This document shows, in pieces, positions 5,199 through 11,819 of a stretch of DNA of 11,819 bases (position 1 is its first letter; each line of letters starts with the position of its first letter). A model generated the notes under the pieces. The model worked only from the letters and a program-made list of their open reading frames with translations. It ran no database searches and had not been told where the DNA came from. The stretch is from Phyllobacteriaceae bacterium. Lineage in GTDB: Bacteria; Pseudomonadota; Alphaproteobacteria; Rhizobiales; Ancalomicrobiaceae. The stretch is taken from the NCBI GenBank assembly GCA_012517025.1, contig JAAYVT010000378.1, forward strand, positions 1-11,819, written 5' to 3'. The position numbers and the translations under genes are program-made.

Positions 5199-7718
5199 TC
5201 AGTTCGAGCTGGCCAGGCTGTTCGACAGGCTGCCGTCGCCGAGGGTGCGCAGGCCGAATCTCAGGAAGACCGTCTGGTCGTGGATCTGTTTGGCGGTGCC
5301 GGCATCGACCGACCAGTAGGTCGATTCGGCATAGGAGAGCGAGATCGAGAAGCTGTCGTTGTCGTAGCCGACGCCGGCGTTGGAGCCGGTGACCGAGCGG
5401 TCGACGAGGTCGTAGCGGATGCCGCCGAACAGCCGCCACGTCGGCGTCAGCCGCAGGTTGGTCGCCGTCTGCAGCTCCGAGCGGGCCGACTTCAGCGTGT
5501 CGCGGATGGCGATCGCCGAGGCGCCGTAGAGCGGATTGGTCGCATATTCGGTGAGCAGGTCGTAGAGCTGCTGCGGCGTGCGCTTGTAGGCCCAGGTCAC
5601 CGAGGCGGAGACCGGTCCGCTGGTGCCCGACGCCTGGATGTCGCTGCGCTCCAGCCGGAAGTCCTGCGAGCCGAAGCGCGCCTGGGCGCCGATTCGGAAG
5701 CCCATCGCGCTGTCGACCGCGACGCCGCCGACCCAGTCGGAGGCGTTGGTCTCGAGCCCCGACCCGAACGCGGTCAGCGGCACCGGCCGGCCGAGCGCGG
5801 CGAGGTTCATCAGCTCCGAATAGCCCGGATAGGCGAAGGAGTTGACGCCGGAGAGCAGGTAGGAGCGCCCGAACAGCGCCGAGATCGACCCGCCGGCCGG
5901 TCCGTGGAAGCTGTAGCGGCCGCCGAGGTTGAGGCGCGTGCCGCCCTCGGCGCGGTCCCAGCCGGAGAACTTGTCGGTGCGGAACAGCGTCGTGTCGTCG
6001 AACACCACGCTCTGCGCGTCTTCGTTGGGCAGCCGCCCGACCCACTGCTCGCTCGGCCGCACCACCAGCTGCGCCATCGGCGAGAAGGTGTGCGCCCCGA
6101 TCGAGGTGTCCATCACGAAGGGATAGGCGTAGTCGAGCGCCAGCGTCGGGGTGACCCGTCCGAACGTCCCGTCCTGGACGAAGCCGACCAGCGTCTCGTC
6201 GCGCGACTGGTTGTAGAACACGTCGCCGCGCAGGCTCGCCGACGGCGTGAACACCTGGCCGAGCGAATCGACGAACTGGCGCCGCCACTGCACCATGCCG
6301 CTGACCCGCGAGAAGGTGCCGGCGATGGCGTAGACCCGCCCCTCGGTGTCGATGTCGGAGGTGCTGCGGGTCAGGCTGGTGAGGTTGGCGTGACCCGACA
6401 CCTCGCCGCCCAGATAGGAATCCTCGGCGACGCGGTCCCAGTCGATCACCGGCGCCACCAGCGGCTGCTTGTCCTGCAGCGACGTGCCGGCGCCGAACAG
6501 CAGCTGGTTGCCGGCGCGGTCGAAGCCGACGTCGTCGGTGAACACCGTGAACCGGTAGGCGTGCGCCTCGAAATAGGACTTCAGGCTCTCGCCCTTGAGG
6601 AACACCGTCGAGATCGTGCGGTCGTCGTTGGAACTGACCAAGTGGTACTGATCGAGGAAGCGGCGATCGCTGACCGCCGTCACGTCCCAGCCCCACGACC
6701 ACTGGTCGCCGAGGGTGAAGGTGCCGGTGGTGTTGAAGGCGCCGCGGGTCGAGCGATTGCCGCTCGTCGCCCGGAACGCCTCCGGCTGCAGCTGCGAGAT
6801 GCCCCAGCCGCGCCCGGTGATCAGACCGCTGTCGATGCGGTGGCGGACCTCGACGTCGGCGAGCACGCCCTGCCGCGACATCGCCACCGGCGACAGCGTC
6901 GCGTCCCAGTCGGCCACCGGCGCCCAGTAGAAGGGCACCTGGACGCCCAACCCGAGCGAGTTGGAGTTGATCACGCGCGGCATCAGGAAGCCGGTCTTGC
7001 GCCGCTCGGACGGATCGGGATGCTCGAAGAACGGCACCCAGGCGATCGGCGTGCCCAGCATCTCCAGCCGGGCGTCCTCGTAGTAGACCGTCTTTTCCTT
7101 CTGGTCGTGGACGATCTTGGCCGCCTTGATCTGCCAGAACGGCGGCTTGCCCGGCTCGTTGACGCAGGTCTGACAGGCCGAATAGACGCCCTTCTCGAAC
7201 ACCGTGGTGTTGCCGCCGGTGCGCGACGCGCGCTCCGCGGCGAAACGCGAACGGTCGATCGTGTCGATGCGCAGCGATTCGACGAAGCCTTCCGAGAAGC
7301 CCTGGGTGACGTCCATCTTCGGCGAGGTCAGGACGTTGCCGTCCTTGTCGACGAGACGGGCGTCGCCTTCCGCGATCACCCGCTGCGACGTGCGCACGTA
7401 AGTGACCTTGCGCGCGGTGAGCACGGTGCCGCGATAGTAGATCGTCACCGCGCCGAGCGCCGTCACCGTGTCGGCCTTGTCGTCGTAGACGACCTGATCG
7501 GCCTCCACCACCATGTGGTCGCCGGCCGGCAGGTTCGGCATCGAGGTCTTCGGGCCGGCGGCGAGGGTGGCGTCGCCGGTCGCCTTGACCTTGGCGGCGG
7601 CGGCCGGACCGACGCCGGCCAGCAGCGCCGCGAGCAGCGCCAGCGAGACGCCGCCGACGAGCCGCGATCGACGAACGAGGGACGGAGTCCGCCTCTGCCC
7701 GGGGACGGTTCGGAACAT
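5199..7718 (-). CDS. lptD: LPS-assembly outer-membrane protein LptD
   Basis: LptD is the beta-barrel translocon (with LptE) that inserts lipopolysaccharide into the outer leaflet. The protein has 839 residues (E. coli 784). A long Arg-rich n-region and hydrophobic core end at an AAAA cleavage box, with a likely cut near A42. The OstA/LptA-like jellyroll spans about 68-175, from VEADQVVYDD to VYSAC. The linker and barrel start carry WQIKAAKIVHD (195-205) and RRKTGFLMPRV (239-249), both typical of LptD. The rest (about 250-830) alternates like a 26-stranded barrel and ends near VFLRFGL, with a Ser/Asn tail and no terminal aromatic residue. The only mature cysteines are C182 and C185 (CQTC); the C-terminal pair used in E. 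coli is absent. The ATG at 7718 follows lptG's TAG by 2 nt and has AGGAGGA at 7728-7734. Confidence 0.96.
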   Translation of the reverse strand: MFRTVPGQRRTPSLVRRSRLVGGVSLALLAALLAGVGPAAAAKVKATGDATLAAGPKTSMPNLPAGDHMVVEADQVVYDDKADTVTALGAVTIYYRGTVLTARKVTYVRTSQRVIAEGDARLVDKDGNVLTSPKMDVTQGFSEGFVESLRIDTIDRSRFAAERASRTGGNTTVFEKGVYSACQTCVNEPGKPPFWQIKAAKIVHDQKEKTVYYEDARLEMLGTPIAWVPFFEHPDPSERRKTGFLMPRVINSNSLGLGVQVPFYWAPVADWDATLSPVAMSRQGVLADVEVRHRIDSGLITGRGWGISQLQPEAFRATSGNRSTRGAFNTTGTFTLGDQWSWGWDVTAVSDRRFLDQYHLVSSNDDRTISTVFLKGESLKSYFEAHAYRFTVFTDDVGFDRAGNQLLFGAGTSLQDKQPLVAPVIDWDRVAEDSYLGGEVSGHANLTSLTRSTSDIDTEGRVYAIAGTFSRVSGMVQWRRQFVDSLGQVFTPSASLRGDVFYNQSRDETLVGFVQDGTFGRVTPTLALDYAYPFVMDTSIGAHTFSPMAQLVVRPSEQWVGRLPNEDAQSVVFDDTTLFRTDKFSGWDRAEGGTRLNLGGRYSFHGPAGGSISALFGRSYLLSGVNSFAYPGYSELMNLAALGRPVPLTAFGSGLETNASDWVGGVAVDSAMGFRIGAQARFGSQDFRLERSDIQASGTSGPVSASVTWAYKRTPQQLYDLLTEYATNPLYGASAIAIRDTLKSARSELQTATNLRLTPTWRLFGGIRYDLVDRSVTGSNAGVGYDNDSFSISLSYAESTYWSVDAGTAKQIHDQTVFLRFGLRTLGDGSLSNSLASSN

Positions 7719-7720
7719 GT

Positions 7721-8812
7721 CTAGCCGTCCTCCTGGTGCAAAAGAACAGTGAAGCCGATCGACGAGGCGATCACGGCCGGGGTCCAAGCGGCCAGAACGG
7801 GGGGAACGATGCCGACGCCTCCCATGCCCCGAGCCACCTCTTGGGCGACATAAAGCACGAAGCCCGCCGCGACGCCACCGAGAATCATCCGTCCTATGTT
7901 GCCGAAGCGGAACACTCGCAGAGAAACCGTCGCGGCGATCAGCACCATCGCCATCAGAAGCAGCGGTCTGGCGAGAAGCAATTGATATTGAAGTTCGAAT
8001 TGGAACGCCGGGAGACCCGCCGCGCGCGCCGTTTCGATGAAGGACGGCAACGCCCAGAAGGAGATCGTGTCGGGCTCGGCGAGCGCCTGCCCGATCTGCT
8101 CGGCGGCGAGCCGGGTGGAGACGAAATCGACGTCGAAGTGCTGCGGCGCTTCGCCCGGCCGATTGACCCAGGCGTCGGTGAGCCGCCAGCGGCCGGGCTC
8201 GTGATCCGCCGTCGCCGCCTCGATCCGCGCCGCGAAGTGGCCGCGCGCGTCGAACGACTGGATGGTCACGCCGGACAGATGCAGGCCGCGGTCGGTGGCC
8301 TGACGGGCGTGGACGATCGATTCGCCGTCCTCGCCGCTCTGCCGCAGCCACACCTCGCGCGCCGTGTCGTCGACGCGTCGTTGCTCGTCTCCGGCCAACC
8401 GCGTCTGCAGCGTCTCCGAACGGCTCTTCAGGTGAGCGGCGAGGGGGTTGTAGACCACAGTCGCGGCGATGCCGAGCGCCGCCGCCACCGCGATCGGCGG
8501 GAACAGGAACTGCCACACCGAGATGCCGGCCGCCCGCGCCACCACCAGCTCCAGCTTGCGCGAGAGCGCCAACAGCGCCGCCATCACCCCGAACAACGTG
8601 GCGAAGGGCAGCACCTGTTCGGAGAACGCCGGGATGCGGAACAGCGAGGCGGCGAAGGCGATCGGCCAGCGGAAACTCGGCCGATCGACGTTGGCGCGCA
8701 CCATGTCGAGGAAGTCGAACAGGAACACGATCAGGAAGGCGATCGCGAAGATCGACGCCACCGAAAAGAAGGTGCGGCGGGCGAAGTAGCGACCGAGCGT
8801 CGGACCGATCAC
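7721..8812 (-). CDS. lptG: LPS export ABC transporter permease LptG
   Basis: This 363-residue inner-membrane permease (E. coli LptG 360) pairs with LptF and the LptB ATPase dimer to extract LPS and push it along the LptC-LptA bridge. The hydropathy pattern is TM1 about 15-36, TM2 52-82, TM3 98-121, a large periplasmic jellyroll about 122-270, then TM4-6 about 275-297, 305-326 and 336-357. The cytoplasmic coupling segment LSRKLELVVARAAGIS (83-98), with its conserved Glu (E88), contacts LptB in this family. Its position after lptF and the higher similarity of the N-terminal LGRYFARR to LptG distinguish it from LptF. The start is GTG at 8812, overlapping the lptF TGA as GTGA, with GAGGAGGA 6 nt upstream. 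It ends in TAG, the only non-TGA stop in the window. lptB is not in the window. Confidence 0.94.
   Translation of the reverse strand: MIGPTLGRYFARRTFFSVASIFAIAFLIVFLFDFLDMVRANVDRPSFRWPIAFAASLFRIPAFSEQVLPFATLFGVMAALLALSRKLELVVARAAGISVWQFLFPPIAVAAALGIAATVVYNPLAAHLKSRSETLQTRLAGDEQRRVDDTAREVWLRQSGEDGESIVHARQATDRGLHLSGVTIQSFDARGHFAARIEAATADHEPGRWRLTDAWVNRPGEAPQHFDVDFVSTRLAAEQIGQALAEPDTISFWALPSFIETARAAGLPAFQFELQYQLLLARPLLLMAMVLIAATVSLRVFRFGNIGRMILGGVAAGFVLYVAQEVARGMGGVGIVPPVLAAWTPAVIASSIGFTVLLHQEDG
7728..7734 (-). promoter_or_regulatory. Strong Shine-Dalgarno for lptD inside the lptG 3' end
   Basis: AGGAGGA on the minus strand lies 9 nt before the lptD ATG and is encoded within the last codons of lptG (HQEDG-stop). 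Terminating LptG ribosomes would sit on it, favouring coupled LptG/LptD synthesis. Confidence 0.75.
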
Positions 8813-10020
8813 GGCTCGTCCTCCTCTCGATCGCGGGTGAGGCCCCAGCGTTCGGCGAAGCGCCGGCCGACGCAGGAGGTGCGATCGGCGACCGCGTCGA
8901 GGCCGCTCGCCGCCAGCCGCGGCAACGCCAGCCGGCGATCGCTCGCCACCACGAACAGCGATGCCGCGATCACCCCGAGCAGCAGCAGCCACAACGTCGC
9001 CAGGGCGACGTCGGAGGTGCCGCCGGCGCTGGTTGCGGCGAAATCGACGCCGCGCAGCGCGCCCGCCGCCGCGATCACCGCGAGGCTCGACAGGCCGCGC
9101 GCCTCGCGGGTGGTGCGGGCGTCGCCGAGCCCGAGGAAGGTGATCAGCGCGAAGGCGACCGGCAGCAGCGGTTGGGTCAGCCGATCGTGCAGTTCGGAGC
9201 GCAGCCGCCCGGCGTTGGCGCGGGCATAGGCGTCCGGGTCGGGGCCGCCGGCGGCCCACAGCTCGGCGGTCGACCGCTCGCTCGGCCGGAACACCGGCGC
9301 CGCCGTGGACGCCGTCATCGCCGACAGATCGAAGGCGTAGGACTGGAAGTCGATCAGCGACAGATTGCCGTCCGAGGTGGCGCGTCGCTCGATCACGCCG
9401 TCGCGCATCACCAACAGCGTCTTGCCGAACATCTCGACGATCGAGGCCTGATCGGCGACGTAAGTGAAGGAGACGGCGGGGTCGCGCCCGTCCTCGACGA
9501 ACAGGCCGCCGAGCGAGCCGTCCGGCGCCCGCGACCGGATGTGGAAGGTGAGGTTGGGCTCGATCGTCACGAATCGCCCCGGCTGCACCAGATTGGCGAC
9601 CAGATCGACGTTGACCTTGGTCAGCTCCTCGCGCAGCACCCGCAACGCCGTCGGCGACCCCCACACAGACAGCATCATCATCGCCGCCGCCACCAACCCG
9701 GCGAGCGCCAGGAGCGGCCGCAGCACCACGAAGCGCGAGGCGCCGGAGGCGTTGAGCACCACCAGTTCGCTGTCGGCGTTGAGGGCGTTGAGGGTCTGGA
9801 TCGCCGCGATCAGCACCGCGAACGGGGCGACCACGATCGCCAGGAACGGCAGCGCCAGCGCGGTGATCTCGAAGAACACCAGCAGGGCGGCGCCCTTGGC
9901 GGTGACGAGATTCATCTGCCGGAGCGCCTGCGTCGCCCAGACGACGCCGATCAGCGCCCCCAGCGACATCAGGAAGGCCCCCGCGGCACGACGGAAGATG
10001 TAACGCTCGACGAGCCGCAT
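8809..10020 (-). CDS. lptF: LPS export ABC transporter permease LptF
   Basis: LptF is the partner permease of LptG in the LptB2FG exporter. The protein has 403 residues (E. coli 366). It opens with MRLVERYIFRRAAGAFL, the usual LptF N-terminus. Membrane segments are about 13-30, 45-78 and 98-120; a periplasmic jellyroll occupies about 125-275; further segments are about 283-299, 308-332 and 338-358. The LptB-coupling helix NADSELVVLNASGAS (81-95) contains the conserved Glu, E85. Some 45 residues follow the last membrane segment as a charged cytoplasmic tail with one cysteine (C383), ending in REEDEP; part of this acidic end is the coding reading of lptG's Shine-Dalgarno. The ATG at 10020 is preceded by GGAGGA (10033-10038) at 12-nt spacing. 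It is the first gene of the leftward operon and is divergent from pepA. Confidence 0.94.
   Translation of the reverse strand: MRLVERYIFRRAAGAFLMSLGALIGVVWATQALRQMNLVTAKGAALLVFFEITALALPFLAIVVAPFAVLIAAIQTLNALNADSELVVLNASGASRFVVLRPLLALAGLVAAAMMMLSVWGSPTALRVLREELTKVNVDLVANLVQPGRFVTIEPNLTFHIRSRAPDGSLGGLFVEDGRDPAVSFTYVADQASIVEMFGKTLLVMRDGVIERRATSDGNLSLIDFQSYAFDLSAMTASTAAPVFRPSERSTAELWAAGGPDPDAYARANAGRLRSELHDRLTQPLLPVAFALITFLGLGDARTTREARGLSSLAVIAAAGALRGVDFAATSAGGTSDVALATLWLLLLGVIAASLFVVASDRRLALPRLAASGLDAVADRTSCVGRRFAERWGLTRDREEDEP
8819..8826 (-). promoter_or_regulatory. Shine-Dalgarno that fixes the lptG GTG start
   Basis: GAGGAGGA on the minus strand lies 6 nt before the GTG at 8812, inside the final codons of lptF. 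Together with the GTGA stop/start overlap it supports this non-ATG start and tight LptF:LptG translational coupling, as expected for a 1:1 heterodimer. Confidence 0.8.
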
Positions 10021-10044
10021 GCGCTTCCGTCGTCCTCCGTCCCT

Positions 10045-10130
10045 CGCGCGACGATGCGCGCGCCCTCGTTCTCGGGATCTCCGCCCGGCGTTTCCGCCCG
10101 ATCGATCCCGAGACGATCCTCGTCCCGAGC
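10045..10130 (-). promoter_or_regulatory. Predicted structured lptF 5' leader RNA element
   Basis: Read on the minus strand, TCTCGGGATC (10113-10104) and GATCCCGAGA (10079-10070) form a perfect 10-bp stem. Its interior holds a second stem, GGCG-GAAA-CGCC (10098-10087), capped by a GNRA-type tetraloop. A CGCGCG-CATCGT-CGCGCG hairpin (10062-10045) follows, then the ribosome-binding site. A second copy of CTCGGGA (10129-10123) could compete for the same right arm. The GAAA loop exists only in minus-strand RNA (the plus strand would give TTTC), which fits an lptF leader. Pairings are seen directly; transcription and function are inferred. Confidence 0.4.
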
Positions 10131-10186
10131 ATCCATCAAGCTCCGAAATGCCTAACGGTTTGCTTGGAAACGTGGTTAACACGTGG
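10131..10186. promoter_or_regulatory. AT-richer patch, candidate divergent promoter/operator for lptF and pepA
   Basis: The stretch 10131-10181 is about 45% GC (23 of 51) in a background near 70%, as expected for promoter DNA. It contains GTTAAC (10175-10180) flanked by two ACGTGG copies (10170-10175 and 10181-10186) spaced 11 bp, one helical turn. The minus-strand TTAACC resembles a CtrA half-site, but no second half is present. I cannot assign clear -35/-10 pairs in either direction. Confidence 0.35.
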
Positions 10187-10296
10187 CGGCGCCGTCTCCG
10201 AGAGGTTTCCTCCACCGTGCGACGCTTGCTCTCGGGCCCTCCACGCTCCACATTCGCCTCACGGTGCGCGCATGAAGCGCCCCGATCGTCGTTTTC

Positions 10297-10300
10297 GGAG
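10297..10300 (+). promoter_or_regulatory. Shine-Dalgarno that selects the pepA start
   Basis: GGAG lies 10 nt before the ATG at 10311. The in-frame ATG at 10272 has no comparable purine tract upstream and would add a basic 13-residue extension, so 10311 is preferred. Confidence 0.6.
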
Positions 10301-10310
10301 CCGCCTTTCG

Positions 10311-11810
10311 ATGTCTGACCCCTCGATCGCCTTCGCCAAGCCGGAGCTTCCCGCCACCGGCGCCCTCGTCGTCCTCCTCGCCGAGGATCTGGTGCTGCCG
10401 CCCACCGCCGCCGCCCTCGACGAGAAGACCGGCGGAGCCCTCGCCCGGGCGATCGCCAAGTCCGCCTTCAAGGCCAAGGGCTTCGCCGCCCTCGACGTGC
10501 TCGCGCCGGCCGGCTGCGATCTCGACCGGGTGCTGCTGATCGGCCTCGGCAAGTTCGGCGATCTGGTCGAGAAGGACTGGCTCAAGCTCGGCGGCGTCGT
10601 CGCCGGCAAGCTCGCCGACGCCAAGGCGACCGCCGCCACGCTGCTGCTGGAGCGCGCCGACGGCGAGGCGATCGTGCCCGAGCGCGCCGCCGACGTCGCC
10701 CTCGGTGTGCGCATGCGCGCCTGGACCTTCGACCGCTACAAGTCGAAGAAGAAGGACGAGGACGCGCCGAAGGATCTCGCCCTGACCCTGGCGCTCGCCG
10801 ACCACTCCGCCGCCAAGAAGCTGTGGAAGGCCCGCGTCGAGCCGGTCTCCGACGGCGTCGCACTCACCCGTGAGCTGATCTGCGAGCCCGCCAACGTGCT
10901 CGGCACCGAGGACTTCACCAAGCGCTGCGAGAAGCTCGAGAAGCTCGGCGTCGAGGTCGAGGTGCTCGGCGAGAAGGAACTGAAGAAGGCCGGCTGGAAC
11001 GCTCTGCTCGGCGTCGCGCAGGGCTCCAAGCGGCCGCCGCGCGTGGTGATCATGCGCTGGAACGGCGGCACCGAGGGCGAGGCCCCGATCGCCTTCGTCG
11101 GCAAGGGCGTGGTCTTCGATTCGGGCGGCATCTCGATCAAGCCGGCCGCCGGCATGGAGGACATGAAGGGCGACATGGGCGGCGCGGCGGTGGTCACCGG
11201 CCTGATCCATGCGCTCGCCGCGCGCAAGGCGGCGGTCAACGTCGTCGGCGCGATCGGCCTCGTCGAGAACATGCCCGACGCCGGCGCCCAGCGTCCCGGC
11301 GACATCGTCACCTCGCTCTCCGGCCAGACCATCGAAGTGATCAACACCGACGCCGAGGGTCGTCTCGTCCTCTGCGACGTGCTGTGGCACGTCAAGGAGG
11401 CGGTGAAGCCGGCGGCGATCGTCGATCTCGCCACCTTGACCGGCGCCATCCTGGTGGCGCTCGGCAAGCTCAACGCCGGCCTGTTCTGCAACGACGACAC
11501 GCTCGCCGAGCGGCTGACGTCGAGCGGTCTCGTCACCGGTGAGACGGTGTGGCGGATGCCGCTGTCGACCGACTACGACAAGCTGATCGACAGTACCTGG
11601 GCCGACATGAAGAACACCGGCGGCCGCGACGCCGGCTCGGTGACGGCGGCACAGTTCCTCAAGCGCTTCGTCGGCGACGTGCCGTGGGCCCACCTCGACA
11701 TCGCCGGCACCGCCATGGGCAGCCCCAAGACCGATCTCAACGCCGCCTGGACCTCCGGTTGGGGCGTGCGCCTGCTCGATCGTCTGGTCGCCGACCACTA
11801 CGAGAAGTGA
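10311..11810 (+). CDS. pepA: Leucyl aminopeptidase (M17 family)
   Basis: This 499-residue cytosolic M17 metallo-aminopeptidase (E. coli PepA 503) forms hexamers and releases N-terminal residues during peptide turnover. The N-terminal regulatory-type domain spans about 1-175 and the catalytic domain about 185-499. The two-metal site and catalytic residues are all present: K265, D270 and K277 in VGKGVVFDSGGISIKP (263-278), D288 in MKGDMGGAA, and D347, E349 and R351 in the signature NTDAEGRL (345-352). Each is offset by exactly 5 from the E. coli K270, D275, K282, D293, D352, E354 and R356. The start at 10311 gives MSDPSIAFAK, the usual alphaproteobacterial style of N-terminus. Its divergence from lptF is also seen in E. 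coli. E. coli PepA additionally binds DNA (Xer recombination, carAB control); nothing here shows that function. holC often follows in relatives but would lie outside the window. Confidence 0.97.
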   Translation: MSDPSIAFAKPELPATGALVVLLAEDLVLPPTAAALDEKTGGALARAIAKSAFKAKGFAALDVLAPAGCDLDRVLLIGLGKFGDLVEKDWLKLGGVVAGKLADAKATAATLLLERADGEAIVPERAADVALGVRMRAWTFDRYKSKKKDEDAPKDLALTLALADHSAAKKLWKARVEPVSDGVALTRELICEPANVLGTEDFTKRCEKLEKLGVEVEVLGEKELKKAGWNALLGVAQGSKRPPRVVIMRWNGGTEGEAPIAFVGKGVVFDSGGISIKPAAGMEDMKGDMGGAAVVTGLIHALAARKAAVNVVGAIGLVENMPDAGAQRPGDIVTSLSGQTIEVINTDAEGRLVLCDVLWHVKEAVKPAAIVDLATLTGAILVALGKLNAGLFCNDDTLAERLTSSGLVTGETVWRMPLSTDYDKLIDSTWADMKNTGGRDAGSVTAAQFLKRFVGDVPWAHLDIAGTAMGSPKTDLNAAWTSGWGVRLLDRLVADHYEK

Positions 11811-11819
11811 GGCGTCTCC

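Larger units (their letters stand above)
10021..10310. other. Divergent lptF-pepA intergenic region
   Basis: This 290-nt region separates the two outward-reading genes and should carry both promoters. From the lptF side it holds the lptF Shine-Dalgarno (10033-10038), a CGCGCG hairpin (10045-10062), a 10-bp inverted repeat (10070-10113), a CTCG-TCC-CGAG mini-hairpin (10119-10129), an AT-richer patch (10131-10181) and then pepA leader sequence. I find no small gene with a credible start and ribosome-binding site here. Confidence 0.7.

Noticed and set aside
5133..7724. 863-codon open frame on the plus strand antisense to nearly all of lptD
   Set aside because: It is the codon-position shadow of a GC-rich gene: Arg/Ala/Gly/His-rich, no family motif, no ribosome-binding site, and opposite a complete, well-recognised LptD.
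10226..10254. Possible sigma-70 promoter for pepA (TTGCTC, 17-nt spacer, CACATT)
   Set aside because: Each hexamer matches consensus at only three of six positions, too weak to annotate.
10213..10266. 7-bp inverted repeat CACCGTG/CACGGTG in the pepA leader
   Set aside because: The loop is 40 nt and the arms are short; this is expected by chance in sequence of this composition.
10164..10310. Alternative pepA starts (TTG at 10164, ATG at 10272)
   Set aside because: Neither has a good ribosome-binding site, and the added residues are basic and unlike PepA N-termini.
10176..11798. 540-codon open frame antisense to pepA
   Set aside because: It mirrors a gene with every PepA catalytic residue intact; composition is typical of reverse-frame shadows in high-GC DNA.

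Overview
This window is a chromosomal housekeeping segment of a high-GC (by eye about 70%) Gram-negative bacterium. Gene order, protein sequence character and the presence of a complete LPS-export set point to an alphaproteobacterium, most likely Hyphomicrobiales (Rhizobiales). That placement is inferred from synteny and motifs, not from a search. I see no mobile element, tRNA, rRNA, CRISPR array, prophage or obviously transferred gene. Ten protein genes fill almost the whole window. Nine of the ten stop codons are TGA; lptG uses TAG.

Layout. Positions 1-589 (+) hold the 3' part of mltG, a septal-type lytic transglycosylase. yicC (687-1574, +) and gmk (1582-2220, +) follow, 7 nt apart. A leftward run then reads from about 10020 down to 2224: lptF, lptG, lptD, a SurA-like periplasmic chaperone, pdxA and rsmA. 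Its genes are joined by a GTGA overlap (lptF/lptG), a 2-nt gap (lptG/lptD), a 137-nt structured spacer (lptD/surA), a 7-nt gap (surA/pdxA) and an ATGA overlap (pdxA/rsmA). gmk and rsmA converge with only 3 nt between their stops. pepA (10311-11810, +) diverges from lptF across a 290-nt region, and the window ends 9 nt after its stop.

How the genes fit together. LptF and LptG form the inner-membrane permease of the LPS exporter, and LptD is the outer-membrane translocon. The SurA-like protein would escort LptD and other barrel proteins through the periplasm. PdxA (pyridoxal phosphate synthesis) and RsmA (16S rRNA dimethylation) ride in the same operon, as they do downstream of lptD-surA in Escherichia coli. 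MltG, YicC and Gmk cover peptidoglycan chain termination, RNA turnover and GMP phosphorylation. The block joins two loci that are separate in E. coli: lptFG divergent from pepA, and lptD-surA-pdxA-rsmA.

No undescribed biological system is visible. The best second-look items are non-coding: a multi-helix element in the lptF leader that includes a GAAA-capped hairpin, and two mutually exclusive inverted repeats between lptD and surA. At the protein level, LptD has a single C-x-x-C and no C-terminal cysteine pair, and the SurA-like protein has a degenerate parvulin region.
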